NCBI GenBank assembly: GCA_905480105.1
Contig: CAJQPC010000050.1
Location: forward strand, 1 to 42,325
From: an uncultured bacterium
GTDB taxonomy: Bacteria; Myxococcota_A; UBA796; CAJQPC01
Direction: 5' to 3'
DNA length: 42,325 nt
The position numbers and the translations under genes are program-made. The notes beneath the pieces are model-generated. The model did no database searches and was not told the DNA's origin. It saw only the letters and a program-made list of their open reading frames with translations. Positions 18,032-27,085 of this stretch are shown here, piece after piece. Position 1 is the stretch's first letter; each line of letters opens with the position of its first letter.

Positions 18032-18382
18032 ATGCTGTGGTTGATCGGGTTCTTCGCCACCGGCACCCAGGATGCAGGCGGCTTGGAACCTGTCTGGAAG
18101 CGGCAGACTCTGCAGTCGCTGTCGACCGGCCAGCTTTCCTCCTGCCCATCCACATGGGAAAGAGCCAGAGGACGTCGCCACCACCAGGAATTTTTGAGAG
18201 GCACACTGAGCTCCGGGGGCCATGACGACCGCCTGAACTTACATCCGGGTGTGCAGCGACGTCCTCCGTCTCCGCTTTGCCGAGCCAGATGCACGGTCCA
18301 TGCCAACGGTCAGAGGGACCCAAAAACATCTCTGTGGCGGGTCAACGGTGACACATCACGTCGTCCAGGGGTTCGCTCTTGA
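18032..18382 (+). CDS. Possible small secreted protein (uncertain ORF)
   Basis: The stretch 17969-18387 has no firmly assignable gene. The best candidate is this 116-codon ORF, divergent from the HTTM partner gene. It opens MLWLIGFFATGTQDAGG, which could be a short signal, and continues with Arg-rich, low-hydrophobicity sequence with no recognisable domain. Codon use in the first ~40 codons looks like that of neighbouring genes; later codons (AGA, TTA, ACA) do not. AAGGAG occurs at about 18010-18015, too far from the ATG for a normal site. It may be a decayed or chance ORF. Confidence 0.35.
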   Translation: MLWLIGFFATGTQDAGGLEPVWKRQTLQSLSTGQLSSCPSTWERARGRRHHQEFLRGTLSSGGHDDRLNLHPGVQRRPPSPLCRARCTVHANGQRDPKTSLWRVNGDTSRRPGVRS

Positions 18383-18387
18383 CCCCC

Positions 18388-18855
18388 TTAGGGGCCCTCT
18401 GGGGCCGGAAAGACCTCCAGCACAAAATAGTCTTCGGCAAAGAAATACCCAGCACCCATGAAGCTGTCCTCCAGTTGCCAGTTCATGACCGCCCCCGGCG
18501 GACGCACCCACCCAGACAGGGTCAAATCCTCATAGGTCACAGTCCTCCCTGGCTCCCGCTCCATCGCCACCATGATGCGCACCTGCTTGGAGTTTACGTC
18601 GCCCTTCTCCATGAGGGGAAAGATCCAGATCTCTTGGGCCTCCCGACCCATGCGCGCCCCACGGGTCACGTTGGCACGCAGGGTGTAGTGGGCAGTGCCA
18701 GACACCGTGATGGCATCCGCGTCGGCGCGCGCCTCAGACCAGCTGACCGCTTCCGGGGTGGGGAGTCCATCAAAGGGCCAGGAACGCGTCATCCACAACG
18801 CATAGACCACCAGGCTGATGCTCAACGCAGCGACCAGAACACCGACCCTTTTCAT
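18388..18855 (-). CDS. Membrane-anchored hypothetical protein
   Basis: A 155-residue protein with an N-terminal hydrophobic segment (VGVLVAALSISLVVYALWM, about 4-22) followed by an extracytoplasmic domain. That domain is rich in beta-type patterns: ITVSGTAHYTLRANV, EIWIFPLM, VRIMVAMEREPGRTVTYEDLTLSGWV, YFVLEVF. I do not recognise a family. GGAGG lies just upstream of its ATG, which supports the start. It is divergent from the 5-oxoprolinase gene, with 56 bp between starts, so the two may share a regulatory region. The frame ends near a stretch without firm genes, so it is probably expressed alone. Confidence 0.72.
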   Translation of the reverse strand: MKRVGVLVAALSISLVVYALWMTRSWPFDGLPTPEAVSWSEARADADAITVSGTAHYTLRANVTRGARMGREAQEIWIFPLMEKGDVNSKQVRIMVAMEREPGRTVTYEDLTLSGWVRPPGAVMNWQLEDSFMGAGYFFAEDYFVLEVFPAPEGP

Positions 18856-18911
18856 GCGACCTCCGAGATGAATTCAGCGTTAAGAGCCCCACACTGCCTC
18901 CTCAAGGTCCA

Positions 18912-21900
18912 ATGCCCAAGCTCCCACGCACCTTTGTCGACCGCGGCGGCACCTTCACCGATGTGGTCCGCATTGCCTCCAATGGAGCCGTGGAGATCCA
19001 GAAGGTCCCCTCGGACCAGGCGATCGTCGGAGAGCTGGCGGCCGGAGAGCTGGTCTTTGGGACCACGGTGGCCACCAATGCCCTGCTGGAGCGCCAAGGC
19101 GTACCCACACTCCTGGTGATCACCGCCGGCCTGGGAGATCTGGTGCACATCGGGGACATGACCCGGCCTGAACTCTTTGACGCCGACCAGGATTGGCCAA
19201 TCCCCCTCTGCGAGCAGGTTCTGGAGGTATCGGAGCGCTTGGACGCCACCGGACGAGTGCTCACCCCGCTGGAACTGCCTTCGCTGGCGGGCCTGGAGTG
19301 GGCCCAAGCCATCGCCATCGTGCTGGCCCATGGCCCTAGAAACCCAGCCCATGAGCTGGCTTTGAAAGAGCACTTTGCCCCGCTCGGTAAGCACGTCGCG
19401 CTGGGCCATCAGGTTGACCCCGAGCTCGGACTGCTCCCGCGCATCCACACCACACTGATCGAGGCTGCTATCACACCGGTCTTGGCCAAGGCCATGACCC
19501 GAGACGCGATTCCCCAGGGTGCGCTCGCCATACGCTCGGATGGCAGCCTCTGCCCCGCCGCTGAACTCAAGGCTCCCGACGCGGTGCTCTCCGGACCGGC
19601 GGGTGGGGTCTTGGCAGTCGCAGCAGTCGCCAAACAAGCGGGCTTTGAGCACGCCGTGGGGCTGGACATGGGCGGCACCAGCACAGACTTGTGTCGCGTG
19701 GACCACGGTCAACCCCACCGCCGCGAAGGCGAGGTCAGAGTGGCGGGCTTTCGGCTTAGACGTCCCATGCTGGAGCTTGAGACCATCGCCGCGGGCGGCG
19801 GTTCCATTCTCCGAAGCGATGGTCTGCATCTCTCCGTGGGACCAGACTCGGCAGGCGCCCATCCCGGGCCCGCCTGCTACGGCCGCGGTGGCCCGCCGAC
19901 CCTGACCGACGCCGCCTTGCTCGCGGGCCTGATCGACGCTCAAGCCTTCTCCCCGCCACTGGATCCCGACGCGGTGTCACTGCCCGGCGACCCCAACGAC
20001 TTTCTGGAACTGGCCCGAGAAACCATGGCGCAAGCCGCACGGCGCCTGGCAGCCGCCCGCGGAGTCGACCTGCGGGACCACGCCCTGGTCGCCTATGGCG
20101 GTGCAGCCGGCCAACACGCCGCATTCGTCGCAGAGCGCCTGGGTATCTCTACGGTGCTGGTGCACCCCTGCGCGGGGGTGCTCAGTGCTTTTGGTCAAGC
20201 CCTGGCCCAGCGCCAAGAGTGCGCGGCCCGAGCTGTTTGGCGGCCCCTGGATCACGTTGATTTGCAGGTCATCCAGGCAGAACTCGAGGCGGAGCTCCCC
20301 AAGCTGGGCCGCATAGAACACACCGCCGAGCTCCGGGTCCAAGGTACGGATCACAGCCTGGAGTTGCCCACCGGCCCCGAGCTGGAGAGCCGCTTTCGAG
20401 AGGAGCACCACCGCCGCTACGGAACCCGGCCTACGGGGCCCCTGGAGCTGGTGAACCTACGGACACGCACCTTGGCCCCAGCCCCTGAGATGCCCCAAAT
20501 GGACAGCGACCCATTCACCTTGGGGAAGGACACGCATGCTGGCCCAACCGTGCTCTTCGCCCCCACCACCAGCGTGGCCTTGCCAGCCGGATGGGTGGCC
20601 AGAAACGTCGCCGGAATACTCCATATGGAGCACCGGAAGCGCCAGCCTCAGGCCCCCGAGACCGAACGCACACCCTTTGGAGCTGCTTTGTGGAGCAGCC
20701 GTCTCATGGCGGTCGCGGAGCAAGCAGGCGAGGTGCTTCGACGCTGTGCACGCAGTGTCAACATAAAGGAACGCCTCGATTTTTCCTGTGCGGTGTTCAA
20801 CTCAAAAGGTGAGCTTGTGGCCAACGCGCCGCACATTCCGGTGCACCTGGGGGCCATGGGGGAGACCGTGCGGGACGTGTTGGCTCACGTAGACCCCCAC
20901 AGCGCCAGCGCGTGGCTCAGCAATGATCCCGCAGCCGGGGGATCGCACCTTCCCGACCTGACCGTCATCAGCCCGGCGGTGGTCGATGGACAGCGCTTCT
21001 GGGTCGCTAGCCGGGGCCACCACGCTGACATAGGCGGCCTGACTCCGGGATCCATGCCCCCCCACTCCACCCGCCTGGACCAGGAAGGCCAAGTCTTTAG
21101 GCGGGTGCCCATCCTGTCTTCGACCGGAGAATACATGCCGCCGGAGCTCGGCGACTGCCGCCAGCCCGAGACGGTGCATGCCGATCTGCAAGCTCAGATC
21201 GCCGCCAATCACCACGCTGCACTGGGCCTGAGCAAACTCGGCTCGGGGGACCTGATCGCCACCTGGATGGCCCACTTACACGATCTCGCTGATGAGAGCC
21301 TGGATGCCCTGCTTCCCACGCTGGCACCCGGTTCCGCAAGCGAGATCATCTCAGGCGTGCCCATCCACCTGCGCATCGCGGTCACCCCAGATTCCTTGCA
21401 CGTAGACTTTTCTGGGACCGGCGGCCCTCACCCCGGCAACCTAAATGCCCCCCAAGCGGTGGTGCGGGCTGCGGTGCTCTACGTGCTCCGATGCGCCGCC
21501 GGCGAACGCTTGCCGCTGAACGAAGGTGCCCTTCGCCGAGTCCGGATCACCCTGCCACACCCCAGCATCCTGAGCCCCTCCCCTGGAGCAGCTGTGGTCG
21601 GCGGAAACGTGGAAACCAGCCAACGCGTGGTGGACTTGCTTCTAAGCGCCATGGCCCTGCGCTCCCCCTCCCAGGGAACCATGAACAATTTGTCCCTCGG
21701 TGGCACCGGCTGGAGCCTCTACGAGACCATCGGAGGCGGGGTCGGCGCCAGCCCAGCGGGTCCTGGCAGAAGTGGGCGACAGAGCCACATGACCAACACC
21801 CGCATCACCGACGTAGAGGTGCTGGAAACGCGGCTCCCACTGCGCGTGGCGGAGTTCTCGCTGCGACGAGGGTCCGCCGGATTCGGGCAGCACGCGGGCG

Positions 21901-22139
21901 GTGACGGCCTTGTCAGAGAGCTGGTCCTGCTCAAGGGCGGTCAAGCGGCCCTGCTCGCCATTGGGGACTCGCCCCGCAGTGGCCTGGCTGGGGGGGGAGT
22001 TGCGCAGGCCGGTTCCTGGTGGATTCAGCGTGGCTGCTTGCGCCAAAAGTGGCAGGGCCAAGCCGTCTTACTCCATCCTGGAGACCGAGTCCGCGTGGAG
22101 ACTCCGGGCGGTGCTGGGTGGGGTCTGGAAGAAGGCTGA
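18912..22139 (+). CDS. 5-oxoprolinase / hydantoinase A-B fusion
   Basis: A 1075-residue fused protein of the ATP-dependent 5-oxoprolinase/N-methylhydantoinase type, which opens 5-oxo-L-proline (or a related lactam) using ATP. The HyuA half opens at once with DRGGTFTDV (about 10-18, phosphate-binding), then [23 protein letters not shown] and [12 protein letters not shown]. The HyuB half begins at about residue 605 ([19 protein letters not shown]), with [36 protein letters not shown] and the C-terminal ETPGGAGWG. At 1075 residues it is shorter than the usual ~1200-1290 of fused oxoprolinases, mostly because of a trimmed HyuA. It could feed glutamate from 5-oxoproline; true substrate uncertain. 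ATG at 18912 with AAGGT upstream. Confidence 0.88.
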   Translation: MPKLPRTFVDRGGTFTDVVRIASNGAVEIQKVPSDQAIVGELAAGELVFGTTVATNALLERQGVPTLLVITAGLGDLVHIGDMTRPELFDADQDWPIPLCEQVLEVSERLDATGRVLTPLELPSLAGLEWAQAIAIVLAHGPRNPAHELALKEHFAPLGKHVALGHQVDPELGLLPRIHTTLIEAAITPVLAKAMTRDAIPQGALAIRSDGSLCPAAELKAPDAVLSGPAGGVLAVAAVAKQAGFEHAVGLDMGGTSTDLCRVDHGQPHRREGEVRVAGFRLRRPMLELETIAAGGGSILRSDGLHLSVGPDSAGAHPGPACYGRGGPPTLTDAALLAGLIDAQAFSPPLDPDAVSLPGDPNDFLELARETMAQAARRLAAARGVDLRDHALVAYGGAAGQHAAFVAERLGISTVLVHPCAGVLSAFGQALAQRQECAARAVWRPLDHVDLQVIQAELEAELPKLGRIEHTAELRVQGTDHSLELPTGPELESRFREEHHRRYGTRPTGPLELVNLRTRTLAPAPEMPQMDSDPFTLGKDTHAGPTVLFAPTTSVALPAGWVARNVAGILHMEHRKRQPQAPETERTPFGAALWSSRLMAVAEQAGEVLRRCARSVNIKERLDFSCAVFNSKGELVANAPHIPVHLGAMGETVRDVLAHVDPHSASAWLSNDPAAGGSHLPDLTVISPAVVDGQRFWVASRGHHADIGGLTPGSMPPHSTRLDQEGQVFRRVPILSSTGEYMPPELGDCRQPETVHADLQAQIAANHHAALGLSKLGSGDLIATWMAHLHDLADESLDALLPTLAPGSASEIISGVPIHLRIAVTPDSLHVDFSGTGGPHPGNLNAPQAVVRAAVLYVLRCAAGERLPLNEGALRRVRITLPHPSILSPSPGAAVVGGNVETSQRVVDLLLSAMALRSPSQGTMNNLSLGGTGWSLYETIGGGVGASPAGPGRSGRQSHMTNTRITDVEVLETRLPLRVAEFSLRRGSAGFGQHAGGDGLVRELVLLKGGQAALLAIGDSPRSGLAGGGVAQAGSWWIQRGCLRQKWQGQAVLLHPGDRVRVETPGGAGWGLEEG

Positions 22140-22163
22140 GTCAGATCAGGACCCAGTCATTGC

Positions 22164-22192
22164 TTGAGAGGCCGCAGGGCTGCGGCTATGCT
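22164..22192 (+). promoter_or_regulatory. Promoter with palindrome in the spacer, upstream of radical SAM gene
   Basis: TTGAGA (22164-22169) and TATGCT (22187-22192) form a sigma-70-like -35/-10 pair with a 17-base spacer. Nearly all of the spacer is the inverted repeat GCCGCAG-GG-CTGCGGC (22171-22186). The radical SAM gene starts 30 bases downstream. A site between the two boxes would suit a repressor or a promoter-distorting activator. The same repeat could form a hairpin in RNA from upstream, but no T-run follows, so it is a weak terminator candidate. Confidence 0.5.
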
Positions 22193-22222
22193 TCACCCAG
22201 ACCAGCCCACCGCGAGCCACCC

Positions 22223-23635
22223 ATGCGCGTCCTTTTGATCAATCCCTCGATGAACTTAGACAAGCTCGGCCGATTTGCCGCGCTTTTAGAGCCCATGCCC
22301 CCAACCGGGCTGGCCTACATCGCAGGATCCTTGGAAGCCCATGGCGTGCACGTGCGCTGCATCGACATGTTCGCCGAAGGCCTCAGCCCTCAGGACGTGG
22401 TCGACAAGACTGAACGCTTCAAACCCGACCTGATCGGCATGACAGTGCTCACGCCATCCGCGCCCGTGTGCGAGGCGCTCACCCGCCTGCTCAAGAACCG
22501 CCTCCCAGAAGCAAAGTTTGTCTGGGGCGGGGTGCACGCGGACGTGTTTGCCAAAGAGATCTGCCGCGACTTGGGCGTGGACTTTGCCGTTCACTACGAT
22601 GGGGAGATCACAATCTGTGAGCTCGTCGACGCTCTAGGCCGCAACGAGACAGATTTCTCCGATGTGGATGGGATCACCTGGCGGACGAGTGACGGCGAGG
22701 CCATCACAAACCGCGCTCGGGCCCTAAACCGAGACTTAGACAGCCTGCCTTACCCGGCCTGGCACTTGCTCCCCTACCATCGTTATGGCCTGCTCCCCTT
22801 CGCGGACATGGACAAGCCCATCCTGACGATGGCGGCCTCCCGCGGTTGCCCCTACCGCTGCGACTACTGCTCTTTGATCCACACCGGTGGCAAGACCTTC
22901 CGCCGCCGAAACCCCATGAAGGTTGTGGACGAGTACGAGTACCTGGTCTCGCGCTACGGCGTGAAGCAGATCGGCTTCATCGATCCCATCTTCCCCCTGG
23001 TGAAGAAGGATCTGCAGCCTATCTGCGAGGAGATCAACAAGCGCGGCTTAGACAAGAAATGCGTCTGGCTCTCCGAGACCCGCGCCGACCGCTTGGACAA
23101 AGAGACCTGCGAGCTCATGTACATGGGTGGCTGCCGCCGTGTGTTGATGGGCATCGAGTCCGGCGTAGACATGCTGCTCGGCAACGTAAACAAGACCCTG
23201 ACCACCGCCAAGGTGCGTGAAGGGGTAGGCAACGCCCACGCGGCCGGCATTCAGACCGTCGGTCTGTTTATGATTGGGCTGCCTGGCGAGACCCCAGAGC
23301 TCACCCGCGAGACCATCGAGTTCGCCGTAGACCTGGATCTGGACTTTGCCAAGTTCGCCATCACCGTGCCCTTCCCCGGCTCCAAGCTCTTCGAGGATCG
23401 CTGGCAGAAGGACTTGTTCCGGGACGACTGGGACAACTACACGACCTTCAATCCCGATCCAGACCGCTTGATCTACCACCCCCATGGCTACGATCCAGCG
23501 GAGCTAATCAAGATGCAGTCCTACGCACTGCGCCGCTTCTACCTGCGGCCTGAGCAGATCAAGAAGCAGCTCGTGCAGCTGCGCACCTTGTCTCCCAAGA
23601 TGCTCCTGTACGGCTTGTACGGGATGGCGATGTAG
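22223..23635 (+). CDS. B12-binding-type radical SAM protein
   Basis: A 470-residue class-B-like radical SAM enzyme. Residues 1 to about 150 form a cobalamin-binding-type Rossmann region (MRVLLINPS, PTGLAYIAGSL, DLIGMTVLTPS, FVWGGVHADV). The radical SAM core follows, with the 4Fe-4S motif CxxxCxxC in SRGCPYRCDYCSL (about 208-220) and the later GGCRRVLMGIESG and GLFMIGLPGET motifs. The N-terminal region lacks an obvious DxHxxG, so cobalamin binding is not certain. The family includes methyltransferases and cyclases acting on lipids, tetrapyrroles and peptides; the substrate is unknown. ATG at 22223 is chosen because it starts the conserved N-terminus and follows the promoter described at 22164-22192. 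Confidence 0.86.
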   Translation: MRVLLINPSMNLDKLGRFAALLEPMPPTGLAYIAGSLEAHGVHVRCIDMFAEGLSPQDVVDKTERFKPDLIGMTVLTPSAPVCEALTRLLKNRLPEAKFVWGGVHADVFAKEICRDLGVDFAVHYDGEITICELVDALGRNETDFSDVDGITWRTSDGEAITNRARALNRDLDSLPYPAWHLLPYHRYGLLPFADMDKPILTMAASRGCPYRCDYCSLIHTGGKTFRRRNPMKVVDEYEYLVSRYGVKQIGFIDPIFPLVKKDLQPICEEINKRGLDKKCVWLSETRADRLDKETCELMYMGGCRRVLMGIESGVDMLLGNVNKTLTTAKVREGVGNAHAAGIQTVGLFMIGLPGETPELTRETIEFAVDLDLDFAKFAITVPFPGSKLFEDRWQKDLFRDDWDNYTTFNPDPDRLIYHPHGYDPAELIKMQSYALRRFYLRPEQIKKQLVQLRTLSPKMLLYGLYGMAM

Positions 23636-23667
23636 GGGCTCCAAGAAGCGGGTCTCTCGATTCGAAA

Positions 23668-26600
23668 TCACTGCCAAGTGTCCGAGTTCACGCAGTCCCA
23701 GGTCTCCGCGTCTCCGCAGATCTTGGGCCGGGCGTCCACGTTCTCCGCCCCGTCCCAGTCCTCGAACCCCTCTCCCTGCCAAGCATAGGGAAAGTCTACG
23801 AGGGGCAGGCTGGAATACAGAGTCACCGCATCCAGGATACCGCCGGGGCAGTCACTGAAGCTCACCGAGATGCTCACATCCTGCGTGTCAAAGGGAATGT
23901 CCACAGAGCTGCTCCACACCCGGTAGTCGCGGTGCGTCGTGCTGATGGTCTTCTCCAGGGCTTCTCGTCCGTCAAAAGAGAACCCCAGGGTCAAGGTACA
24001 AGACTCCTCGGGGAGCGACGCATGTACACGTACCAGCGCACGCTCTCCGGAGAGGGCCACCGGGTCGCTGGTCCAGCGCGCGTCCGCCTCTTGCACCCGA
24101 GCCCAGAGCCCAGTTTGGGGCCAGATCATGTCCCCCGTGGAGGGCTCGAGTTCAAAGCCCTGGATCGAGGTGCGCAGACTCTCGTCCCCGCCTGGAAGCG
24201 CCGAATTGTGGGACATGAGCCACGCGTCCACATGGGACCAGCCAGGGCTCCAGAACCACCGGCTCGCGTTGTACATCACCCTGGGGCCTTGGGCATCGGA
24301 GCTCCAACCATATTGGGCCACGCCCGCCACGGGCAGCTCATGGGTCTTGCCGCTGCCAGCTGCCAGAGCGGCCCAAACCCGCTGGTTGTCAGGATCCCAC
24401 GCGCTGGCGCCAATGCTGCTGTGACCGCTCTCCGCATAGCTCATCACAAAGCCCATCAAGGTTTCGTGCCCACCCACTGCCCGGCCCGCCCGGCGGCTGT
24501 CGTAGTGCCACCAAGTCAAGAAGGTGGCGTCTCGAGGCAGGTCTTCTCGTGCAGTCCAGGCTGGCCCCCAGTCTCCGCCGTGTGGCACCTGGTAGCCCTC
24601 GCGCAGGGACAACCCATCGCCGTCTCCACCGTTGTGCAGCGGCGTGAACATGTCTCCAGCGATCAGCAGTCGCGGTCCAGCCTGGGTTGCCCACTCATCG
24701 CAAGTACAAGGTGCAAAGTCCGGATCTGAGAACGGCAGGAGCATGTCTTCGCAGGACCCGCAGTCCTGGCACGCACTGGCCTGGATAGCGCACACGTAGC
24801 TGGCCAGAGTCTCCGCGCTTGATGTCTCACTCAGGGGGCCCAGTCGGTCTACGCCACGGGCCTCTCCCCCCAAATCAGAGAGCAGCAGCCAGTCACCCAG
24901 CTCCTGTCCCTGGAGCTGCGCCGGGGGGGCCGTCGGCGAGTCCCACCAGGCCTGCTGGTAGACGCCCGGGGTGTAGGTATAGGTCTTCTGGCGTGTGGCT
25001 AAGCCCGGCCACAGCCCAAAGTGAGTCCAGCTTCTGTAGGCCACCTGAACCTGGTCACCGGGCTCCAAACAGTCCGCCCGAAGAGCCGCTCCCTGGACTT
25101 GGCCGCTTTGCCCATCAAAGTAGGGGGCGACCGCCAGGGGACTCTGAGCCCCGTCGATCAGCTCCAGACACTCGGGGCCCACCAGCGAGCTGGGGTCCAC
25201 ATTGTGTAGCTGTCCCGCCACCCACGCCACTCGAAGCTCGTCCACCAGCACCCCGCTGTCCCCGGCTGCCATGAGCTGCAGGTAGGCGTCGCTCAAGCGC
25301 GAGTGCGCGGCCGGCGCCTTAAAGACCACCGAGTAGCGCACCATGTCTGGGTCCCCCTCCTCCAGCCCCGGGAAGGGATTCAGGTACTCCCCTTCCGCTG
25401 GATCCGTGCTGATGACCTCGAGCTCCAGGGCGTTGGTCAGACCGTTGGTATCCTTGGTGATGATCTTGACGATCAGATCCCGGGACTCAGGCACGGCGGC
25501 AAAGAAATGCAGGGCGTACCAGTCCCCGTCATCGGGAAGAGGCATGCGGAGCACAGGATTGCTGCAGCTCTCGATGGGGGTGAGGGCCTGACCTTTCGGG
25601 CCTTGGGTGGGCTGCCAGCAGTCGGGCTTGGTCGCGCACAGGTCCAGGGGCCCGCAGGAGGAGAGCACGTCTGAGACGCCCAAAGTGTCTATGTCAACCA
25701 GCTCAGTAAGCCATAGAGGACCCAGGATATGGCCGCTCTCATCGAGCTGTTCGCAGGAGTTCGGCGCAAGGTAGACGCCACTTTCCAGCGAACAAGCTAA
25801 AAAGGTATGTTCCAGACCAATCCCTTGGGACAAACTGGCGTCTCCCGCCACTCCCCAGAGCTCGGCTGGGTCATCATCCGAGATTCGTGGACCCGCGATG
25901 GGGGTCCCCGGAACCCGAGTCTCCAGACCAAATACCGTGGGCACCAAGGCCACACCGCGCTCTCCCAAATAGTCCTGGAACTCCTGGTAGAGCTGGTCTC
26001 CATCACAGCCGGTGAACAGCTCAACGGAGCCCCCCACCGTCATGGGGTGTCCCTCGTCCAACGCATGCGTGAATCGGCCCGCGACCAAGACATCTAGGCG
26101 ACGCTGAACCTCCAGGCACGTACCTTCAGATTGACGGTCGCAGCCAAGCAGGCCCGCCCAAAAAGCCCCGGTCTCACCCGGGCTGGGGCAGCTACCCTGC
26201 TCGGAGTAGACCAGATTGGGCAAGAAGTGGCTATTCTGGGTGCCCTTGAAGCTGGCAAAGGCCAACCGCAGATCCACACTCGGCGCGTTGTCTACGTCTT
26301 GGGGACGCCAAACCAAGCGCTCAACAGGAGTCCAGGAGTCCGTCCAGCAGGCCTCGTTCTCGGTGCAAGTGCTGTCATAGTCTGAGCAAAAGCTGGGTCC
26401 CTCCGACAGGGAGTCGGTGGGGTCCGGGCGCCACTGCCCTCCTCCCTCCAGGTCAACACGGTCCACACTGGCCAAAAAATCGGTCATGCCAAAGCGCAGG
26501 CCTTGGGTGCTGCCACCGCTCAGCGTAATGCTCTGGTCTTGGTGGCGGACCCGGTAGGCCTGAGGTGCCAGGCTGAGGTCGATCTTGAGGGTCAAGGTTC

Positions 26601-26895
26601 CGCGTGCGTAGTCCGGAATCTGGTCCACAATGGCCATGGCCGGGAACTCATCCTCGCAGCCCATCAGGAAGCTGCCGCCGACCAAGAGTTCGGCCAGAGC
26701 GCGGGTCTCGGAGTCGGCGCGCACCACCCAGCAGGCATCCAATACCAAGGCACCGTCCACGTCCACTGCGTCGGGGCAGTCCGGCTGGGGCTGGCCAGTT
26801 TCAGTGTCCGGGGTGGACTCGGCAGGGGAGACTTGGCCACTGCTGCAGCCAGGGCCGAGACTCAAGGCGAGAATCCACGGAGTGATGGTCAACAT
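23668..26895 (-). CDS. Large lipoprotein with GH20b-like N-terminal region
   Basis: A ~1075-residue exported lipoprotein: MLTITPWILALSLGPGC gives a lipobox, and a Ser/Thr/Pro/Glu linker follows. Residues ~60-150 (ELLVGGS, LAPQAYRVRHQDQSITLSGGS, TQGLRFGMTDFLASV) resemble the small alpha/beta domain preceding the barrel in GH20 hexosaminidases and similar glycosidases. The next ~250 residues (RRLDVLVAGRF, then YLGERGVALVPTVFGLE) look like barrel strands, but I cannot point to a catalytic D-E pair. Later parts are beta-rich, carbohydrate-module-like, with a CQDCGSCEDM Cys cluster. Substrate and activity unproven. The ATG at 26895 is used; a GTG at 26904 adds three residues. It is divergent from the FadR-like gene. 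Confidence 0.72.
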   Translation of the reverse strand: MLTITPWILALSLGPGCSSGQVSPAESTPDTETGQPQPDCPDAVDVDGALVLDACWVVRADSETRALAELLVGGSFLMGCEDEFPAMAIVDQIPDYARGTLTLKIDLSLAPQAYRVRHQDQSITLSGGSTQGLRFGMTDFLASVDRVDLEGGGQWRPDPTDSLSEGPSFCSDYDSTCTENEACWTDSWTPVERLVWRPQDVDNAPSVDLRLAFASFKGTQNSHFLPNLVYSEQGSCPSPGETGAFWAGLLGCDRQSEGTCLEVQRRLDVLVAGRFTHALDEGHPMTVGGSVELFTGCDGDQLYQEFQDYLGERGVALVPTVFGLETRVPGTPIAGPRISDDDPAELWGVAGDASLSQGIGLEHTFLACSLESGVYLAPNSCEQLDESGHILGPLWLTELVDIDTLGVSDVLSSCGPLDLCATKPDCWQPTQGPKGQALTPIESCSNPVLRMPLPDDGDWYALHFFAAVPESRDLIVKIITKDTNGLTNALELEVISTDPAEGEYLNPFPGLEEGDPDMVRYSVVFKAPAAHSRLSDAYLQLMAAGDSGVLVDELRVAWVAGQLHNVDPSSLVGPECLELIDGAQSPLAVAPYFDGQSGQVQGAALRADCLEPGDQVQVAYRSWTHFGLWPGLATRQKTYTYTPGVYQQAWWDSPTAPPAQLQGQELGDWLLLSDLGGEARGVDRLGPLSETSSAETLASYVCAIQASACQDCGSCEDMLLPFSDPDFAPCTCDEWATQAGPRLLIAGDMFTPLHNGGDGDGLSLREGYQVPHGGDWGPAWTAREDLPRDATFLTWWHYDSRRAGRAVGGHETLMGFVMSYAESGHSSIGASAWDPDNQRVWAALAAGSGKTHELPVAGVAQYGWSSDAQGPRVMYNASRWFWSPGWSHVDAWLMSHNSALPGGDESLRTSIQGFELEPSTGDMIWPQTGLWARVQEADARWTSDPVALSGERALVRVHASLPEESCTLTLGFSFDGREALEKTISTTHRDYRVWSSSVDIPFDTQDVSISVSFSDCPGGILDAVTLYSSLPLVDFPYAWQGEGFEDWDGAENVDARPKICGDAETWDCVNSDTWQ

Positions 26896-26963
26896 GCGTT
26901 CCACAGTTGAGGTCTTTTGAGGTCAGTCGGCGCCCCAGCAGAGGCAGTCGAAAGAAGGCAGCC

Positions 26964-26978
26964 TTTCAATCATTGAAA
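26964..26978. promoter_or_regulatory. Perfect 7-1-7 palindrome upstream of the large lipoprotein gene
   Basis: TTTCAAT-C-ATTGAAA is a perfect inverted repeat with seven-base arms. It lies about 70 bases upstream of the large lipoprotein start on the minus strand, in AT-rich sequence that stands out from the GC-rich surroundings. Its sequence differs from the FadR-type repeats further right (27003-27069), so it may be for another regulator. Operator role is inference. Confidence 0.45.
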
Positions 26979-27002
26979 TACCATCTCAGGCCCGGGTGCG
27001 AG

Positions 27003-27069
27003 TTGTCAGATAATCAGCGTTCTTTTCTTGTCTGTTTATCTGACAAGTTAAGCTGTCTGATTATCAGAC
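27003..27069. promoter_or_regulatory. Cluster of FadR-type operator-like inverted repeats
   Basis: Three related elements lie within 67 bp. The first is TTGTCAGATAATCAG (27003-27017). The second is an inverted element with outer arms CTTGTC and GACAAG (27027-27047). The third is the perfect palindrome GTCTGAT-T-ATCAGAC (27055-27069). The recurring half-site TCTGAT/ATCAGA resembles the TCTGGT/ACCAGA half-sites of E. coli FadR operators. The last palindrome ends 16 bases before the regulator's ATG and its ribosome site lies just after it, so autoregulation is likely. The same cluster could also control the divergent lipoprotein gene. Confidence 0.6.
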
Positions 27070-27085
27070 CACCTTAGGAGGCTCA

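Noticed and set aside
22171-22186. Rho-independent terminator after the 5-oxoprolinase gene
   Set aside because: The GCCGCAG/CTGCGGC stem has a two-base loop and no T-run after it; it fits better inside the promoter spacer.
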